A DNA stretch of 64,000 bases, taken from Alcaligenaceae bacterium. GTDB lineage: Bacteria > Pseudomonadota > Gammaproteobacteria > Burkholderiales > Burkholderiaceae_B. The stretch spans positions 42,324 to 106,323 of the forward strand of contig CANCMG010000004.1 of assembly GCA_947378965.1 (NCBI GenBank), in the 5' to 3' direction. The position numbers and the translations under genes are program-made. Positions 8,821-25,029 of this stretch are shown here, piece after piece. Within the stretch, counting starts at the first letter, position 1. The number at the start of each line of letters is the position of its first letter. The notes beneath the pieces were generated by a model that saw only the letters and a program-made list of their open reading frames with translations, was not told the origin of the DNA and did not search any database.

Positions 8821-10881
8821 GTGTCTCAAGAGCCTACCTCGCAGCGAAGCTTTCACGCCCAACTGTTTCGCGGCTATGCCGCATATACCTTGGGCTTTTG
8901 CTTGCTGGTGCTCTTACTAGCCCTGTTTGAAATTATGGGGTTGGCCAGGCAATGGATCGGTTATGTTTTTTTGCTCGTGACCGTGGCGTTGTATGCAGGC
9001 ATTGGAATTATGTGCCGCACTTCGGATCCGGTTGAGTACTATGTCGCCGGCAGACGGGTGCCGGCTATCTACAACGGGATGGCCACTGCGGCGGATTGGA
9101 TGTCAGTTGCCTCGTTTATCGGTGTCGCCGGCACCTTGTACCTCACCGGTTACAACGGCTTGGCTTATATTTTGGGCTGGACCGGTGGCTACGTGTTGGT
9201 CGCGCTGTTTTTGGCTCCTTATCTACGAAAGTTTGGGCGCTACACCATTCCAGATTTTCTAGGAGCACGTTTCGGTGGTAACTGGCCCAGAATGCTTGGG
9301 GTGCTCTGCGCGGTGCTGTGCTCGTTCACCTATCTGGTCGCCCAGATTTACGGGGTCGGGATCATTACTACGCGTATGACCGGAATCTCGTTTGAGCTGG
9401 GGATTTTCATCGCCTTAGGTGGCGTATTGGTTTGTTCTTTTTTGGGTGGTATGCGCGCGGTCACCTGGACCCAAGTCGGGCAGTACATCATTTTGCTGAT
9501 CGCTTACTTGGTGCCCGTGGTGTGGCTTGCTGTCAAGCAAACGGGCGAACCCGTGCCGCAAGTGGCAGCAAGCTCTGTCTTGCAGCAAGTCAGCGAGCGC
9601 GAGCGCGAATTGACTCACGACCAAAGTGAGCTCGCTGTTCGTGCGTTGTGGCAGGCTCGTGCTGAGATGATGCAAGTGCGGGTCTCTGGCTTGCCCGAGA
9701 CTTACGAAACAGAACAACAAAAACTTCGTCTTCAACTGTTGCGTGCGCGTGCCAATGATGCCCCGATGGGTGAGGTGCGTAGCCTTGAGCGCGAGTTAGC
9801 GGCGTACCCTAAGTCGGTTGAGGGTGCCCGCATGGCTTGGTCCAAGGCGCGCGACGATTACGCCGTGCGCGCGACCGCGCCACAACCTCACGCTGCGCCT
9901 TTCGCAAGTCGAACCTTCGAGTTAACCGACGCTGTGAGAAATAATTTTTTGGCGATCGTGTTGTGCTTGATGATGGGGACAGCGGGCTTACCCCATATTT
10001 TGATGCGTTCGTTTACGACGCCGTCGGTCGATGCCGCTCGTAAGTCTGTCTTTTGGTCTTTGCTTTTTATTTTGCTGCTGTATCTCACGGCGCCGGCGTT
10101 GGCGATCTTGGTTAAGTTTGAAATTTATACGGATTTAGTGGGGAGTCGATTTGCAGATTTGCCGACGTGGGTACATGCGTGGTCGGCCGTCGATCGTTCA
10201 TTACTCAATATCGTGGATTTAAATCGCGATGGCATTGTGCAATTAGCCGAGATTCAGATGGGGGCGGATGTGGTTGTGTTGGCCGGCCCTGAAATTGGTG
10301 GCTTACCCTATGTCATCTCAGGTCTTGTTGCCGCAGGAGCCTTGGCCGCAGCCTTGTCAACGGCTGATGGTTTATTGTTGACCCTATCAAGTGCGCTCTC
10401 GCATGACACGTTGTTTAGAGTGCTGTCACCCAAGATGGGTCCGGGGCGGCGCGTGCTGTTATCCAAAATATTATTGCTGATCGTTGCCTTTGCTGCGGCC
10501 TGGGCGGCGACCCGAACGCCTGCCGATATCTTATTTTTAGTGGGTGCAGCGTTTTCGTTTGCGGCGTCGACATTTTTCCCGGTGCTAGTGCTGGGGATTT
10601 TTTGGAAAGGCGCAAACAAGTGGGGCGCCTGCTGCGGGATGTTGGCGGGCTTGTGTGTCACCGTCGTCTATATGATTCAAGCCCAGCCCTGGTTACGTCA
10701 TTGGCTGTTGGGGATCTCCACCAGCGAGCCCATTACGCTGTGGTGGGATATTCAACCGATCGCGGCCGGCGTTTTCGGGGCGCCCGCAGCGTTTATGGTG
10801 ATCGTTCTGGTGTCCTTGCTGACCCGGCGCATCAATCCTGTGACCGACGCGCTGGTTGACGATTTACGGTTGCCGGATTAG
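8821..10881 (+). CDS. Sodium:solute symporter, VC_2705-type (ActP-like), GTG start
   Basis: SSS family TM pattern; DUF4212 gene immediately upstream; GTG start abuts the upstream stop. Confidence 0.88.
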   Translation: MSQEPTSQRSFHAQLFRGYAAYTLGFCLLVLLLALFEIMGLARQWIGYVFLLVTVALYAGIGIMCRTSDPVEYYVAGRRVPAIYNGMATAADWMSVASFIGVAGTLYLTGYNGLAYILGWTGGYVLVALFLAPYLRKFGRYTIPDFLGARFGGNWPRMLGVLCAVLCSFTYLVAQIYGVGIITTRMTGISFELGIFIALGGVLVCSFLGGMRAVTWTQVGQYIILLIAYLVPVVWLAVKQTGEPVPQVAASSVLQQVSERERELTHDQSELAVRALWQARAEMMQVRVSGLPETYETEQQKLRLQLLRARANDAPMGEVRSLERELAAYPKSVEGARMAWSKARDDYAVRATAPQPHAAPFASRTFELTDAVRNNFLAIVLCLMMGTAGLPHILMRSFTTPSVDAARKSVFWSLLFILLLYLTAPALAILVKFEIYTDLVGSRFADLPTWVHAWSAVDRSLLNIVDLNRDGIVQLAEIQMGADVVVLAGPEIGGLPYVISGLVAAGALAAALSTADGLLLTLSSALSHDTLFRVLSPKMGPGRRVLLSKILLLIVAFAAAWAATRTPADILFLVGAAFSFAASTFFPVLVLGIFWKGANKWGACCGMLAGLCVTVVYMIQAQPWLRHWLLGISTSEPITLWWDIQPIAAGVFGAPAAFMVIVLVSLLTRRINPVTDALVDDLRLPD

Positions 10882-10933
10882 CTCGCTAGTCTTCGAGTCG
10901 AGCCGGCGCCTATCCTAAGCCCTGCGCGATGCG

Positions 10934-15114
<4,181 letters not shown>

Positions 15115-15119
15115 CAACT

Positions 15120-15764
15120 ATGCTTCTTAGCACTTGGACAAAAGGCTTGTTAAGTTCGGTGCTAACTGCTGCGTTGTGCTTGCCAGGCAGTCAGGCGACG
15201 GCCGCCTCGGCACAAGAGCAATTGCAAGGTTTTGTCTCGAAGGTGCAAGCGGCGACGGGTAATTTTTCGCAATACACGGTGGGTGCCCAAGGGCAAACCA
15301 AGCCGGCGCAAAGTGGGCAGTTTGCTTTTCAACGACCCGGACGATTTAAGTGGGATGTACTTAAACCCTATGCCCAGCAAATCGTGTCTGACGGACAGCA
15401 ACTTTTTCAGTTTGACCCCGACTTAAATCAGGTGACAGTGCGTAAGGTCGACCAGGCGATCGGTTCCTCGCCTGCAGCGATTCTTTTCGGTTCTGGCTCG
15501 CTTGAGCAATCGTTTACGGTGACCGCGTTACAAGATAAAGATGGTCTGTCGTGGTTGCGTGCCAAGCCGCGCAATGGCGAAGCAGGTTTCGTGCATGTTG
15601 ATCTCGGCTTTTCGGGCGGTTTGCCTGCCCGAATCATCTTGTTAGACGCCTTTGGGCAAAATACCCACATAGAGCTGTCTGGTCTGGTGCCGAACCCAAC
15701 GGTGGCGGTCGAAGTCTTCCGCTTTGTGCCTCCACCTGGTGCTGACGTGGTCCGCATGCAGTGA
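15120..15764 (+). CDS. lolA: Outer-membrane lipoprotein carrier protein LolA
   Basis: Signal peptide, [41 protein letters not shown]. Confidence 0.95.
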   Translation: MLLSTWTKGLLSSVLTAALCLPGSQATAASAQEQLQGFVSKVQAATGNFSQYTVGAQGQTKPAQSGQFAFQRPGRFKWDVLKPYAQQIVSDGQQLFQFDPDLNQVTVRKVDQAIGSSPAAILFGSGSLEQSFTVTALQDKDGLSWLRAKPRNGEAGFVHVDLGFSGGLPARIILLDAFGQNTHIELSGLVPNPTVAVEVFRFVPPPGADVVRMQ

Positions 15765-15770
15765 GCCTGC

Positions 15771-17081
15771 GTGATGACTGATCTTTTCAAAACCTCGCCT
15801 TTACCACCCCTTGCAGAGGCCTTACGCCCGAGCACGCTTGACGAGGTGATTGGTCAGCGCCACCTGCTCGGGCCCGGCAAGCCCTTGCGGGTTGCCTTTG
15901 AATCAGGGCGGCCGCATTCGATGATCTTGTGGGGGCCACCTGGCGTGGGTAAAACAACCCTGGCCCGATTGACCGCCAATGCCTTTGATTGTGCCTTTAT
16001 CGCGCTGTCTGCAGTTTTTGCTGGTGTCAAAGAGATTCGTGCCGCCATGGAGTCAGCGCAATTGACGCTTGACCAACATCAGCAGCGCACACTGTTGTTT
16101 GTGGACGAGATTCATCGGTTTAATAAGTCGCAGCAAGATGCCTTGTTGCCGTTTGTTGAGTCTGGCTTGGTCACGTTTATTGGCGCGACCACTGAAAATC
16201 CGTCTTTCGAAGTGAATTCTGCGCTGTTGTCGCGTGCGCAAGTCTATGTGCTTGAATCGCTGAATGAAGTTGAATTGCGCGAGTTGTTACTGCGGGCGCA
16301 ACAGACGGTGCTCGCAGAGTTTAGCGTTGAAGAGGCAGCCATCGACACGCTGATCGGATATGCCGATGGCGATGCGCGTCGTTTTTTAAATTTGCTTGAG
16401 CAAGCTGCAACGGCCGCTCACAATGCCAAGGTAACTTTTATTGATTCTGCGCTGGTGCAAAACGCGCTTAGTATGAATTCGCGCCGCTTCGACAAAGGCG
16501 GCGATAATTTTTACGATCAGATTTCAGCCTTGCATAAATCAGTGCGCGGCTCAAACCCCGACGCCGCGCTGTATTGGTTGACACGCATGCTTGACGGCGG
16601 CGCTGATCCTAAGTACTTAGCGCGACGCATTGTGCGCATGGCCTGGGAAGACATTGGTTTGGCTGATCCGCGCGCGATGCAAATCGCCAACGACGCGGCA
16701 CAAACCTTCGAGCGTTTAGGTTCGCCTGAGGGCGAGTTGGCGCTTGCGCAGGCTACTATTTACTTAGCCGTAGCGGCAAAAAGTAATGCGGGTTATAACG
16801 CGTACAACCAAGCGATGGCGTTTGTGAAACAGGATCAATCTCGCCCAGTGCCGGTGCACTTGCGTAATGCCCCCACCAAACTGATGAAAGAGCTTGGCTA
16901 CGGTCACGCTTACCGGTACGCGCACGACGAACCTGAGGCCTACGCCGCCGGAGAAACCTATTTGCCTGAGGGTATGCCTGACCCGTCTTGGTATCAACCT
17001 GTTGCCCGAGGTCTTGAAACCAAGATTGCTGAAAAAATGGCGCACTTAAGCGAGCTCGATCGGCAAGCTAGAAAAAAGTAA
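15771..17081 (+). CDS. rarA: Replication-associated recombination protein A (RarA/MgsA AAA ATPase)
   Basis: [52 protein letters not shown]. Confidence 0.96.
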   Translation: MMTDLFKTSPLPPLAEALRPSTLDEVIGQRHLLGPGKPLRVAFESGRPHSMILWGPPGVGKTTLARLTANAFDCAFIALSAVFAGVKEIRAAMESAQLTLDQHQQRTLLFVDEIHRFNKSQQDALLPFVESGLVTFIGATTENPSFEVNSALLSRAQVYVLESLNEVELRELLLRAQQTVLAEFSVEEAAIDTLIGYADGDARRFLNLLEQAATAAHNAKVTFIDSALVQNALSMNSRRFDKGGDNFYDQISALHKSVRGSNPDAALYWLTRMLDGGADPKYLARRIVRMAWEDIGLADPRAMQIANDAAQTFERLGSPEGELALAQATIYLAVAAKSNAGYNAYNQAMAFVKQDQSRPVPVHLRNAPTKLMKELGYGHAYRYAHDEPEAYAAGETYLPEGMPDPSWYQPVARGLETKIAEKMAHLSELDRQARKK

Positions 17082-17084
17082 AGG

Positions 17085-18554
17085 ATGCATGTCATGGACT
17101 GGCTAGATGCGCACACACTGGCGCGAATTCAATTCGCGTTCACTGTGAGTTTTCATATTATTTTTCCGGCCTTTTCGATCGGCTTAGCCAGTTATCTTGC
17201 GGTGCTCAACGGCTTGCACTTGATGACAGGCCGAACGGTCTATTTGGATTTATTTAATTATTGGAAAAAAATCTTTGCGATCGCCTTTGGTATGGGTGTC
17301 GTCTCGGGCTTGGTGATGAGTTACGAGTTTGGCACCAACTGGAGCGTCTTTGCTGATAAAACGGGTCCGGTGCTCGGTCCGCTGATGGGCTACGAGGTCA
17401 TGTCAGCTTTTTTTCTTGAGGCAGGTTTCTTAGGCGTCATGCTGTTTGGGCGTGCGCGTGTCGGTCCGCGTCTACATTTCTTTGCCACGGCGATGGTGGG
17501 GCTCGGTACCTTCATGTCTGCGTTTTGGATTTTGTCGGTCAATAGCTGGATGCAAACTCCTGCGGGCTTTAGTCAAAATGAAGTCGGGCAGTTTGTGGTC
17601 GAAAGCTGGTTTGAGGTGATTTTTAATCCTTCCTTTCCCTATCGCTTAGTGCACATGGTTTTGGCGGCTTACCTGACGACGGCCTTTGTCGTTGGAGGGG
17701 TGGCAGCGTTTCATTTGTTAAAGATGCGCTTGCAAAAAGTCGTGTTGGCAACGCCAGAGCGTTTGGCGTCGCAGTTGGCTGTACGCACGATGTTTTCGAT
17801 GGCGATGTGGATGGCAGCCTGCGTTGCCCCGCTACAAATTTTGGCGGGCGACCAGCACGGACTCAATACGGTTGAGCATCAGCCGCGCAAAATCGCTGCG
17901 ATCGAAGGGCATTACGAAACCCAGGCACGTGCACCGCTTATTTTGTTTGGCATACCCAATAGCAAAGAAGAGCGCATGGATTATGTGGTCGAAATTCCTT
18001 ATCTGGGTAGTCTGATTTTGACCCATACGTTAGACGGCGTGATTCGGGGCATGAAAGAATGGCCCCCCTCTGAGCGTCCGCCAATGGGCATCGTGTTTTA
18101 TGCGTTTCGCGTCATGGTGGGCATCGGTATGCTGATGCTAGGTCTGGGGTTCTGGAGCCTGTGGCTGCGGCATCGGGGCAAGCTCTACGACAATGTATGG
18201 ATGCACCGCGCGGCGCTCTGGATGGGGCCCTCTGGCTTTGTGGCGGTCCTGGCAGGTTGGGTGGTGACTGAGGTCGGGCGGCAGCCGTACACGGTCTATA
18301 ACCTTTTACGTACGGCTGACTCAGCCTCGCCCATTGACGCGGCGGCTGTGGCCGGTTCGTTAATCGCGTTTGTGGTGGTGTATTTCGCACTCTTTGGTGC
18401 GGGTGTAGTGTACATCTTGAGGTTAATGCGTCAGGTGCCCGATGCAGGGCATGGTGAACTGGCCTTAAACGAACCAGTTCGCGCAGGCGGAATGTTGCCT
18501 GCGACTGCGTTGGCTAGTACGTCAGGTGCGGATACGTTAAAGGGACAGCCATGA
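17085..18554 (+). CDS. cydA: Cytochrome bd ubiquinol oxidase subunit I (CIO-like)
   Basis: RIQFAFTVSFHIIFPAFSIGLASY, GWVVTEVGRQPYTVYNLLRTADS; adjacent cydB. Confidence 0.95.
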   Translation: MHVMDWLDAHTLARIQFAFTVSFHIIFPAFSIGLASYLAVLNGLHLMTGRTVYLDLFNYWKKIFAIAFGMGVVSGLVMSYEFGTNWSVFADKTGPVLGPLMGYEVMSAFFLEAGFLGVMLFGRARVGPRLHFFATAMVGLGTFMSAFWILSVNSWMQTPAGFSQNEVGQFVVESWFEVIFNPSFPYRLVHMVLAAYLTTAFVVGGVAAFHLLKMRLQKVVLATPERLASQLAVRTMFSMAMWMAACVAPLQILAGDQHGLNTVEHQPRKIAAIEGHYETQARAPLILFGIPNSKEERMDYVVEIPYLGSLILTHTLDGVIRGMKEWPPSERPPMGIVFYAFRVMVGIGMLMLGLGFWSLWLRHRGKLYDNVWMHRAALWMGPSGFVAVLAGWVVTEVGRQPYTVYNLLRTADSASPIDAAAVAGSLIAFVVVYFALFGAGVVYILRLMRQVPDAGHGELALNEPVRAGGMLPATALASTSGADTLKGQP

Positions 18555-19558
18555 CAATTGACTATGCCTTGATTTGGGCCGGACTGATTGCTTTCGCGGT
18601 CTTGGCGTATATCGTGCTAGATGGCTTTGACCTCGGCGTCGGAATTTTGTTTCCGTGGGTCAAGGGCCGCGAGTATCGCGACCAGATGATGAATTCGGTT
18701 GTCCCGGTGTGGGATGGCAACGAGACTTGGCTGGTATTAGGCGGGGGCGGCTTATTTGCAGTGTTTCCGCTCGCCTATTCAATCATTATGCCGGCCTTGT
18801 ATGCCCCGTTTATTGTGATGCTGTTGGCGTTGGTATTTAGAGGCGTTGCGTTTGAATTTCGGTTTAAAAGTCGCAATAACCAATGGTTTTGGGATCTTGC
18901 GTTTGCGGGCGGTTCAACTGTTGCGGCGTTTGCGCAAGGTGTTGCGATGGGTGCACTCGTTCAGGGGATACCGGTCGCCGGGCGTGCCTATTCTGGTGGT
19001 TGGTGGGATTGGTTATCGCCTTTCAGTTTGCTGACGGGTCTTGCCCTGGTTGTGGGCTACGCGTTACTCGGGGCTACCTGGTTGATGCTAAAAACTGAAG
19101 GCCACGTGGCGCAGCAAGCCCTGCGTGCTGCGCGTGTACTGGGGTTCGCGCTGTTGGGTTTGATTGTGGTGGTGAGTCTCTGGACCCCCTTCTTACATGA
19201 ACACTTTATGCGCAAGTGGTTTGCCTGGCCTGACATGGTGCTTGTGATCCCCGTGCCGATTCTGGTGTCGCTGTGCGCGCTCTTGTTTTTTAAAGGTCTG
19301 TCTCAAGACAAGCCGTTAATGGCCTTTTTGTCGGTGCAAGGTTTGTTTGTCTTGTCTTATCTGGGGCTGTTGATCAGCTTTTTTCCATACATTGTGCCGT
19401 CAGTGGTCACACTGTGGCAGGCGGCAGCACCCGATAAGAGCCTGAAGTTTTTATTAGTGGGCGCCGTCGTGTTGCTACCGATGATTTTGGCCTATACCGC
19501 CTACGCCTACTGGGTGTTTCGAGGCAAAGTGCGCCCCACGCATCACTATCACGCCTAA
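18551..19558 (+). CDS. cydB: Cytochrome bd ubiquinol oxidase subunit II
   Basis: YIVLDGFDLGVGILFPWVKG, PVWDGNETWLVLGGGGLFAVFPLAYS; overlaps cydA stop by 4 bp. Confidence 0.95.
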   Translation: MTIDYALIWAGLIAFAVLAYIVLDGFDLGVGILFPWVKGREYRDQMMNSVVPVWDGNETWLVLGGGGLFAVFPLAYSIIMPALYAPFIVMLLALVFRGVAFEFRFKSRNNQWFWDLAFAGGSTVAAFAQGVAMGALVQGIPVAGRAYSGGWWDWLSPFSLLTGLALVVGYALLGATWLMLKTEGHVAQQALRAARVLGFALLGLIVVVSLWTPFLHEHFMRKWFAWPDMVLVIPVPILVSLCALLFFKGLSQDKPLMAFLSVQGLFVLSYLGLLISFFPYIVPSVVTLWQAAAPDKSLKFLLVGAVVLLPMILAYTAYAYWVFRGKVRPTHHYHA

Positions 19559-19632
19559 GGTAGGCCACAGGGGCTTAGGGTTTTTGCTCCTTTGTGCCCC
19601 TTTGTGCCCAGTAAGCGGCTAGGTTTTTTTGA

Positions 19633-21105
<1,473 letters not shown>

Positions 21106-21228
21106 AAAGCGAACGTCTTCTCTAGAGTAGACGTTCGATGTGAACGAGCGTTATCGATTTTTGCTGTGGCCACCCTGTTTTAACGCTTACGGCGCTTGGT
21201 GCGTTGGCACTTTAGGTCAGCTCAGGTT

Positions 21229-21654
21229 TTACCGACCGTAATAGCCGCGGTTGTAATGCCCGTGGCCGTTACCATGTCCGCGATAGCCGCCATAATAGCT
21301 GTTGCCACCGTAATACCCTGGCGCCACCACAACCGGGGCATAGTATCCCGGTGCAGGCCTCACTATCACTCGTGGGGCGACATAGACCGGGGCAGGGGCG
21401 TAATAAACCGGTGCCGGACCATAATAGGGCTGTGGCGCCGCGTACGCCACGGGAGCTGGTGCGTAATAGCGCTGCTGCACTGGGTACGCTACCTGTGCGG
21501 GCGCGTAATAAACTGGGGCTGGGCGATATACCGGGGCGCCAATGACAATCGGCGGTATGCCGATGACTACGCCGACCGAAGGCCCTGCGACAACACCGCT
21601 TGCACTCAAAGACCCAGCGATCGTTGCCATCAGCGTTAACAGGACTCTTTTCAT
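21229..21654 (-). CDS. Secreted low-complexity Pro/Tyr/Ala/Gly-rich protein
   Basis: Signal peptide MKRVLLTLMATIAGSLSASGVVA followed by APVYYAPAPV-type repeats and a Gly/Tyr/His-rich tail. Confidence 0.65.
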   Translation of the reverse strand: MKRVLLTLMATIAGSLSASGVVAGPSVGVVIGIPPIVIGAPVYRPAPVYYAPAQVAYPVQQRYYAPAPVAYAAPQPYYGPAPVYYAPAPVYVAPRVIVRPAPGYYAPVVVAPGYYGGNSYYGGYRGHGNGHGHYNRGYYGR

Positions 21655-21895
21655 TTTGCTCGCTCCATTGAGTCGGAATACTACGTTTAGTACCCCCGTT
21701 GCTCACAATTCATATTCTAGGTGGACTGGCAAAAAAATCTAGGCGTCTGCTGCCGACACCTGTTTCAGGTGATTTCAATTGATTTTATAATTCGAGGGCG
21801 AGGCGTTGTGTATAACTTACATTTATTCTTAGGTGTTTCCTGTGTTTGTGTCAAATGTGCCTGCAGTGATAGGGAGCAGGTAAATTTCTAGTCCT

Positions 21896-23902
21896 TTGGC
21901 AGTCTTCGACTTTGTCCCCACCCACCCTTGCGCGATTGAACAAGAGTTGCGCCGCGTGCGTGCGCTCTTGCAACTTGAGCAAAAAGAAGACCAAACGCAA
22001 TTCAAACTTAAAAATGCCAAGGCTAGTGTAAAAGAGCGCATCCGGCGCGGCCTCACGTGGTATCCCATCACGATTACCAGTGAGGAAATCGGCTTTGGCG
22101 GCAAAGTGGTGCTTGAACTAGAGCGCCCAGAAAGTCAGCAGGACCTGCACTTGTTTCAGGTGGGCAAAAATGCTTCGCTGTTTAGCAATGCGCCGCCTCA
22201 CTTGGCGACCGATCGGCCCGTGCTCAGTGGCGTCATTACCAGCGTACGGCGCAATAAGCTACTGCTGGCCACAACCAAAGAGGAGCTTCCCGACTGGGTA
22301 TTTGACGGAAGCAAACTAGGCGTTGATCTCACTTTCGATGAGGTGAGCTACCGCGAGATGGACCTCGCCCTTGACGAGGTGATTTATGCTCATGGAAACC
22401 GGTTAGCCGAGTTGCGCGACGTTTTGCTGGGTGCCCGGCAGGCGAGGTTTCGCGCGCACAACGCCGACGACCTGTTTTATCCCAGCCACCTCAACGACTC
22501 GCAGCTAGCGGCCGTACGCCTGGTGATCACGGCTCAAGACGTAGCGATCATCCATGGTCCGCCCGGTACTGGCAAAACCACGACCTTAGTGCAGGCCATC
22601 CTAGAAACCACGCGGCGCGAACGGCGGGTGTTGGTGTGTGCACCCTCGAATACGGCTGTTGATCTGCTCACCGAAAAGCTGGCCGAGCGCGGTGTCAACG
22701 TGATCCGACTGGGCAATCCTAGCCGCGTCTCAGACCTGCTGCTCGAGCACACCTTAGATGCTCGCGTGATGGCGCATTCGAGTTACGGTGAAATGCGCGC
22801 GATGCGCCAAACCGCCGAGCAACAACGCCAAACTGCCAACGAATACACCCGCGATTTTGGCTTCGAAGAGCGGCAGCAGCGCCGGTTGCTGAAAGAAGAA
22901 GCGCGAATGCTGTTTCAGGCAGCCGATAATTTAGAGCGTTTTATCATCGAAGATGTGCTCGAGTCGGTGCAGGTCATCACTTGCACACTCGTAGGCGCCA
23001 GCAATCGTAATATTCGGCATCTGATCTTTGAGACCGTCTTTATCGACGAAGCCGCCCAGGCCTTAGAGCCTGGCTGCTGGATTCCGATTGCCAAGGGCAC
23101 ACGCGTGATTCTGGCTGGCGATCACCATCAGCTGCCACCCACTGTCAAAAGCGAACAGGCTGCCCGCGAGGGCCTACGCGAAACGTTGTTCGAAAAGTGC
23201 ATCAAGCGGCAGCCAGCCACAGCCCGCATGCTGACGGTGCAGTACCGCATGCACGAGCAAATCATGGGATTCAGCTCTGTGCAGTTTTACAGTGGTCAAC
23301 TAGAGCCGCATCAAACTGTGCGCCACGCCGATTTAGCTGCTTACGACCAGAGCTTTGTGCACGACCTGCCCGTAGAATTCATCGACACGGCCGGCTGCGG
23401 CTTGCTTGAGTTCACAATTTCTGAAAGCCGCTCTACGGCTAACCCCGAAGAAGCGGATTTACTGCTTAAGCGCCTCGCCCAACTCTTAGAGCCTTACGAT
23501 CAGGCCGAGCACGAGCAAGACCCACTCACCATCGGCGTGATCGCCCCTTACCGCGCTCAAATCAACTATTTGAAGGACGCCATCGAGCAAATCGATGATC
23601 TCAACAGCCTGCTGCAGCAACGCACGCTGAGCGTGGGCACCGTCGATTCGTTTCAGGGCCAAGAGCGCGACATCATTGCTATTTCACTGACGCGCAGCAA
23701 TCGCCAAGGCGAAATTGGCTTCTTGGCGGACATCCGTCGCATGAACGTTGGGATGACTCGCGCCCGGCGTAAGTTGCTACTGGTTGGCGACTCGTCTACG
23801 CTCGCCTCCAATCCGTTTTTCGTGGACTTGCTCGCTTACGTGAAGCGCCTTGGTGGCTACCGCACGGCCTGGCAAATCGCTGATTACGTAGGGCCGGATT
23901 GA
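21896..23902 (+). CDS. AAA superfamily 1 DNA/RNA helicase (IGHMBP2/Upf1-like), non-ATG start
   Basis: GPPGTGKTTTLVQAI Walker A, VFIDEAAQALEPGCW (DEAA), GDHHQLPPTV, TVDSFQGQERDIIAISLTRSN, NVGMTRARRKLLLVGD. Confidence 0.92.
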   Translation: MAVFDFVPTHPCAIEQELRRVRALLQLEQKEDQTQFKLKNAKASVKERIRRGLTWYPITITSEEIGFGGKVVLELERPESQQDLHLFQVGKNASLFSNAPPHLATDRPVLSGVITSVRRNKLLLATTKEELPDWVFDGSKLGVDLTFDEVSYREMDLALDEVIYAHGNRLAELRDVLLGARQARFRAHNADDLFYPSHLNDSQLAAVRLVITAQDVAIIHGPPGTGKTTTLVQAILETTRRERRVLVCAPSNTAVDLLTEKLAERGVNVIRLGNPSRVSDLLLEHTLDARVMAHSSYGEMRAMRQTAEQQRQTANEYTRDFGFEERQQRRLLKEEARMLFQAADNLERFIIEDVLESVQVITCTLVGASNRNIRHLIFETVFIDEAAQALEPGCWIPIAKGTRVILAGDHHQLPPTVKSEQAAREGLRETLFEKCIKRQPATARMLTVQYRMHEQIMGFSSVQFYSGQLEPHQTVRHADLAAYDQSFVHDLPVEFIDTAGCGLLEFTISESRSTANPEEADLLLKRLAQLLEPYDQAEHEQDPLTIGVIAPYRAQINYLKDAIEQIDDLNSLLQQRTLSVGTVDSFQGQERDIIAISLTRSNRQGEIGFLADIRRMNVGMTRARRKLLLVGDSSTLASNPFFVDLLAYVKRLGGYRTAWQIADYVGPD

Positions 23903-24102
23903 ATTAGTCGCATGCTGATAGTGAGCCGCATGCTGATATATTGCTTCAGCTGGTGTACCCCCGTCGTTGATATCGACCTTGATTCCCTTCATGTCGCAAA
24001 AGAGTGTTGCATATTCCGTTAAACTAAATTTGGTTGAAATTTCCTCTTCTTGTTGCGCCGTACACAGTCTGGCGGCTCGACCTACCCGTTTCCTCGGCCC
24101 CG

Positions 24103-24996
24103 ATGCGTCCCACTACCTTGTTGTTTTTGGTTGTACCGCCCCTGATGTGGGCCAGTAACGCCATTGTGGGCCGGATGGCCGCAGGGGCGATCCCCCCAAT
24201 CACCTTAAATTTCTTGCGCTGGGTCGTTGCGATTTTGGTGTTATTACCCTTTGTGTGGCAGCGATTAAAGCAAGACTGGCCCGTCGCCCGTCAATCTTGG
24301 GTGATCTTGGCTGCAACCGGGTTTTTAAGCACCACCACCTACAACGCCTTGCAGTATTTGGCGCTCACAACATCGAGTCCGATCAATATTGCGTTAATCA
24401 CCGCAGCGGGCCCGATTTTTACGCTGCTGATGGGACGTTCATTATTTCAGGCACCGATTAGCCGCGCAGCCACCGTTGGGGCTGTGGTGTCGATGCTTGG
24501 CGTGGCTTGGGTACTGATTCGAGGTGATGTGCTGAACGCGGCGCGAATTTCGTTCGTGCCTGGTGATTTGTTTATGTTGCTCGCCATCGCCTTGTGGGCG
24601 TTGTATACCTGGCTGCTGCGTAGCAGACCCGCTGAAATGTCCGGCTATAGCGTGTTGACGATGCAGATGGCCTGGGGTTTACTGTTTGCGGTGCCTATGG
24701 TTCTGGCAGAGTTGTATTGGGGCAGTTACGCTGCCATCGAATGGTCGCCCAAAATTTACGGCATGGTCGTGTATGTCGCCCTGGGCCCCGCGCTGCTGGC
24801 TTACCTTTGCTATCAACAAGCGGTTTTGCGAACAGGCTCGCAACTGCCGATGTTTTTCTTGAACCTGACTCCGGTATTCGCTGCGTTGATGTCTGTGATG
24901 TTGCTGGGCGAGTTTCCCGAGCTTTATCATGTTGTGGGGCTGGTGTTGATCGTGTTGGGAATTGTGCTGGCTAATCCCCCTAAAAAATCTGTTTGA
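24103..24996 (+). CDS. EamA/DMT-family permease
   Basis: About ten TM segments; PPLMWASNAIVGRMAAGAIPPITLNFLRW; start chosen at MRPTTLLF. Confidence 0.9.
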   Translation: MRPTTLLFLVVPPLMWASNAIVGRMAAGAIPPITLNFLRWVVAILVLLPFVWQRLKQDWPVARQSWVILAATGFLSTTTYNALQYLALTTSSPINIALITAAGPIFTLLMGRSLFQAPISRAATVGAVVSMLGVAWVLIRGDVLNAARISFVPGDLFMLLAIALWALYTWLLRSRPAEMSGYSVLTMQMAWGLLFAVPMVLAELYWGSYAAIEWSPKIYGMVVYVALGPALLAYLCYQQAVLRTGSQLPMFFLNLTPVFAALMSVMLLGEFPELYHVVGLVLIVLGIVLANPPKKSV

Positions 24997-25029
24997 TATG
25001 TTGCAGTATTTTTGATCTTGAGGTGTTCG

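Noticed and set aside
21110-21137. CGAACGTCT...AGACGTTCG as the serS terminator
   Set aside because: Good 9-bp stem but no T-tract; left uncalled.
21269-21706. 145-aa alternative-frame ORF over the Tyr/Pro-rich gene
   Set aside because: Out-of-frame reading of a repeat; no signal peptide or family features.
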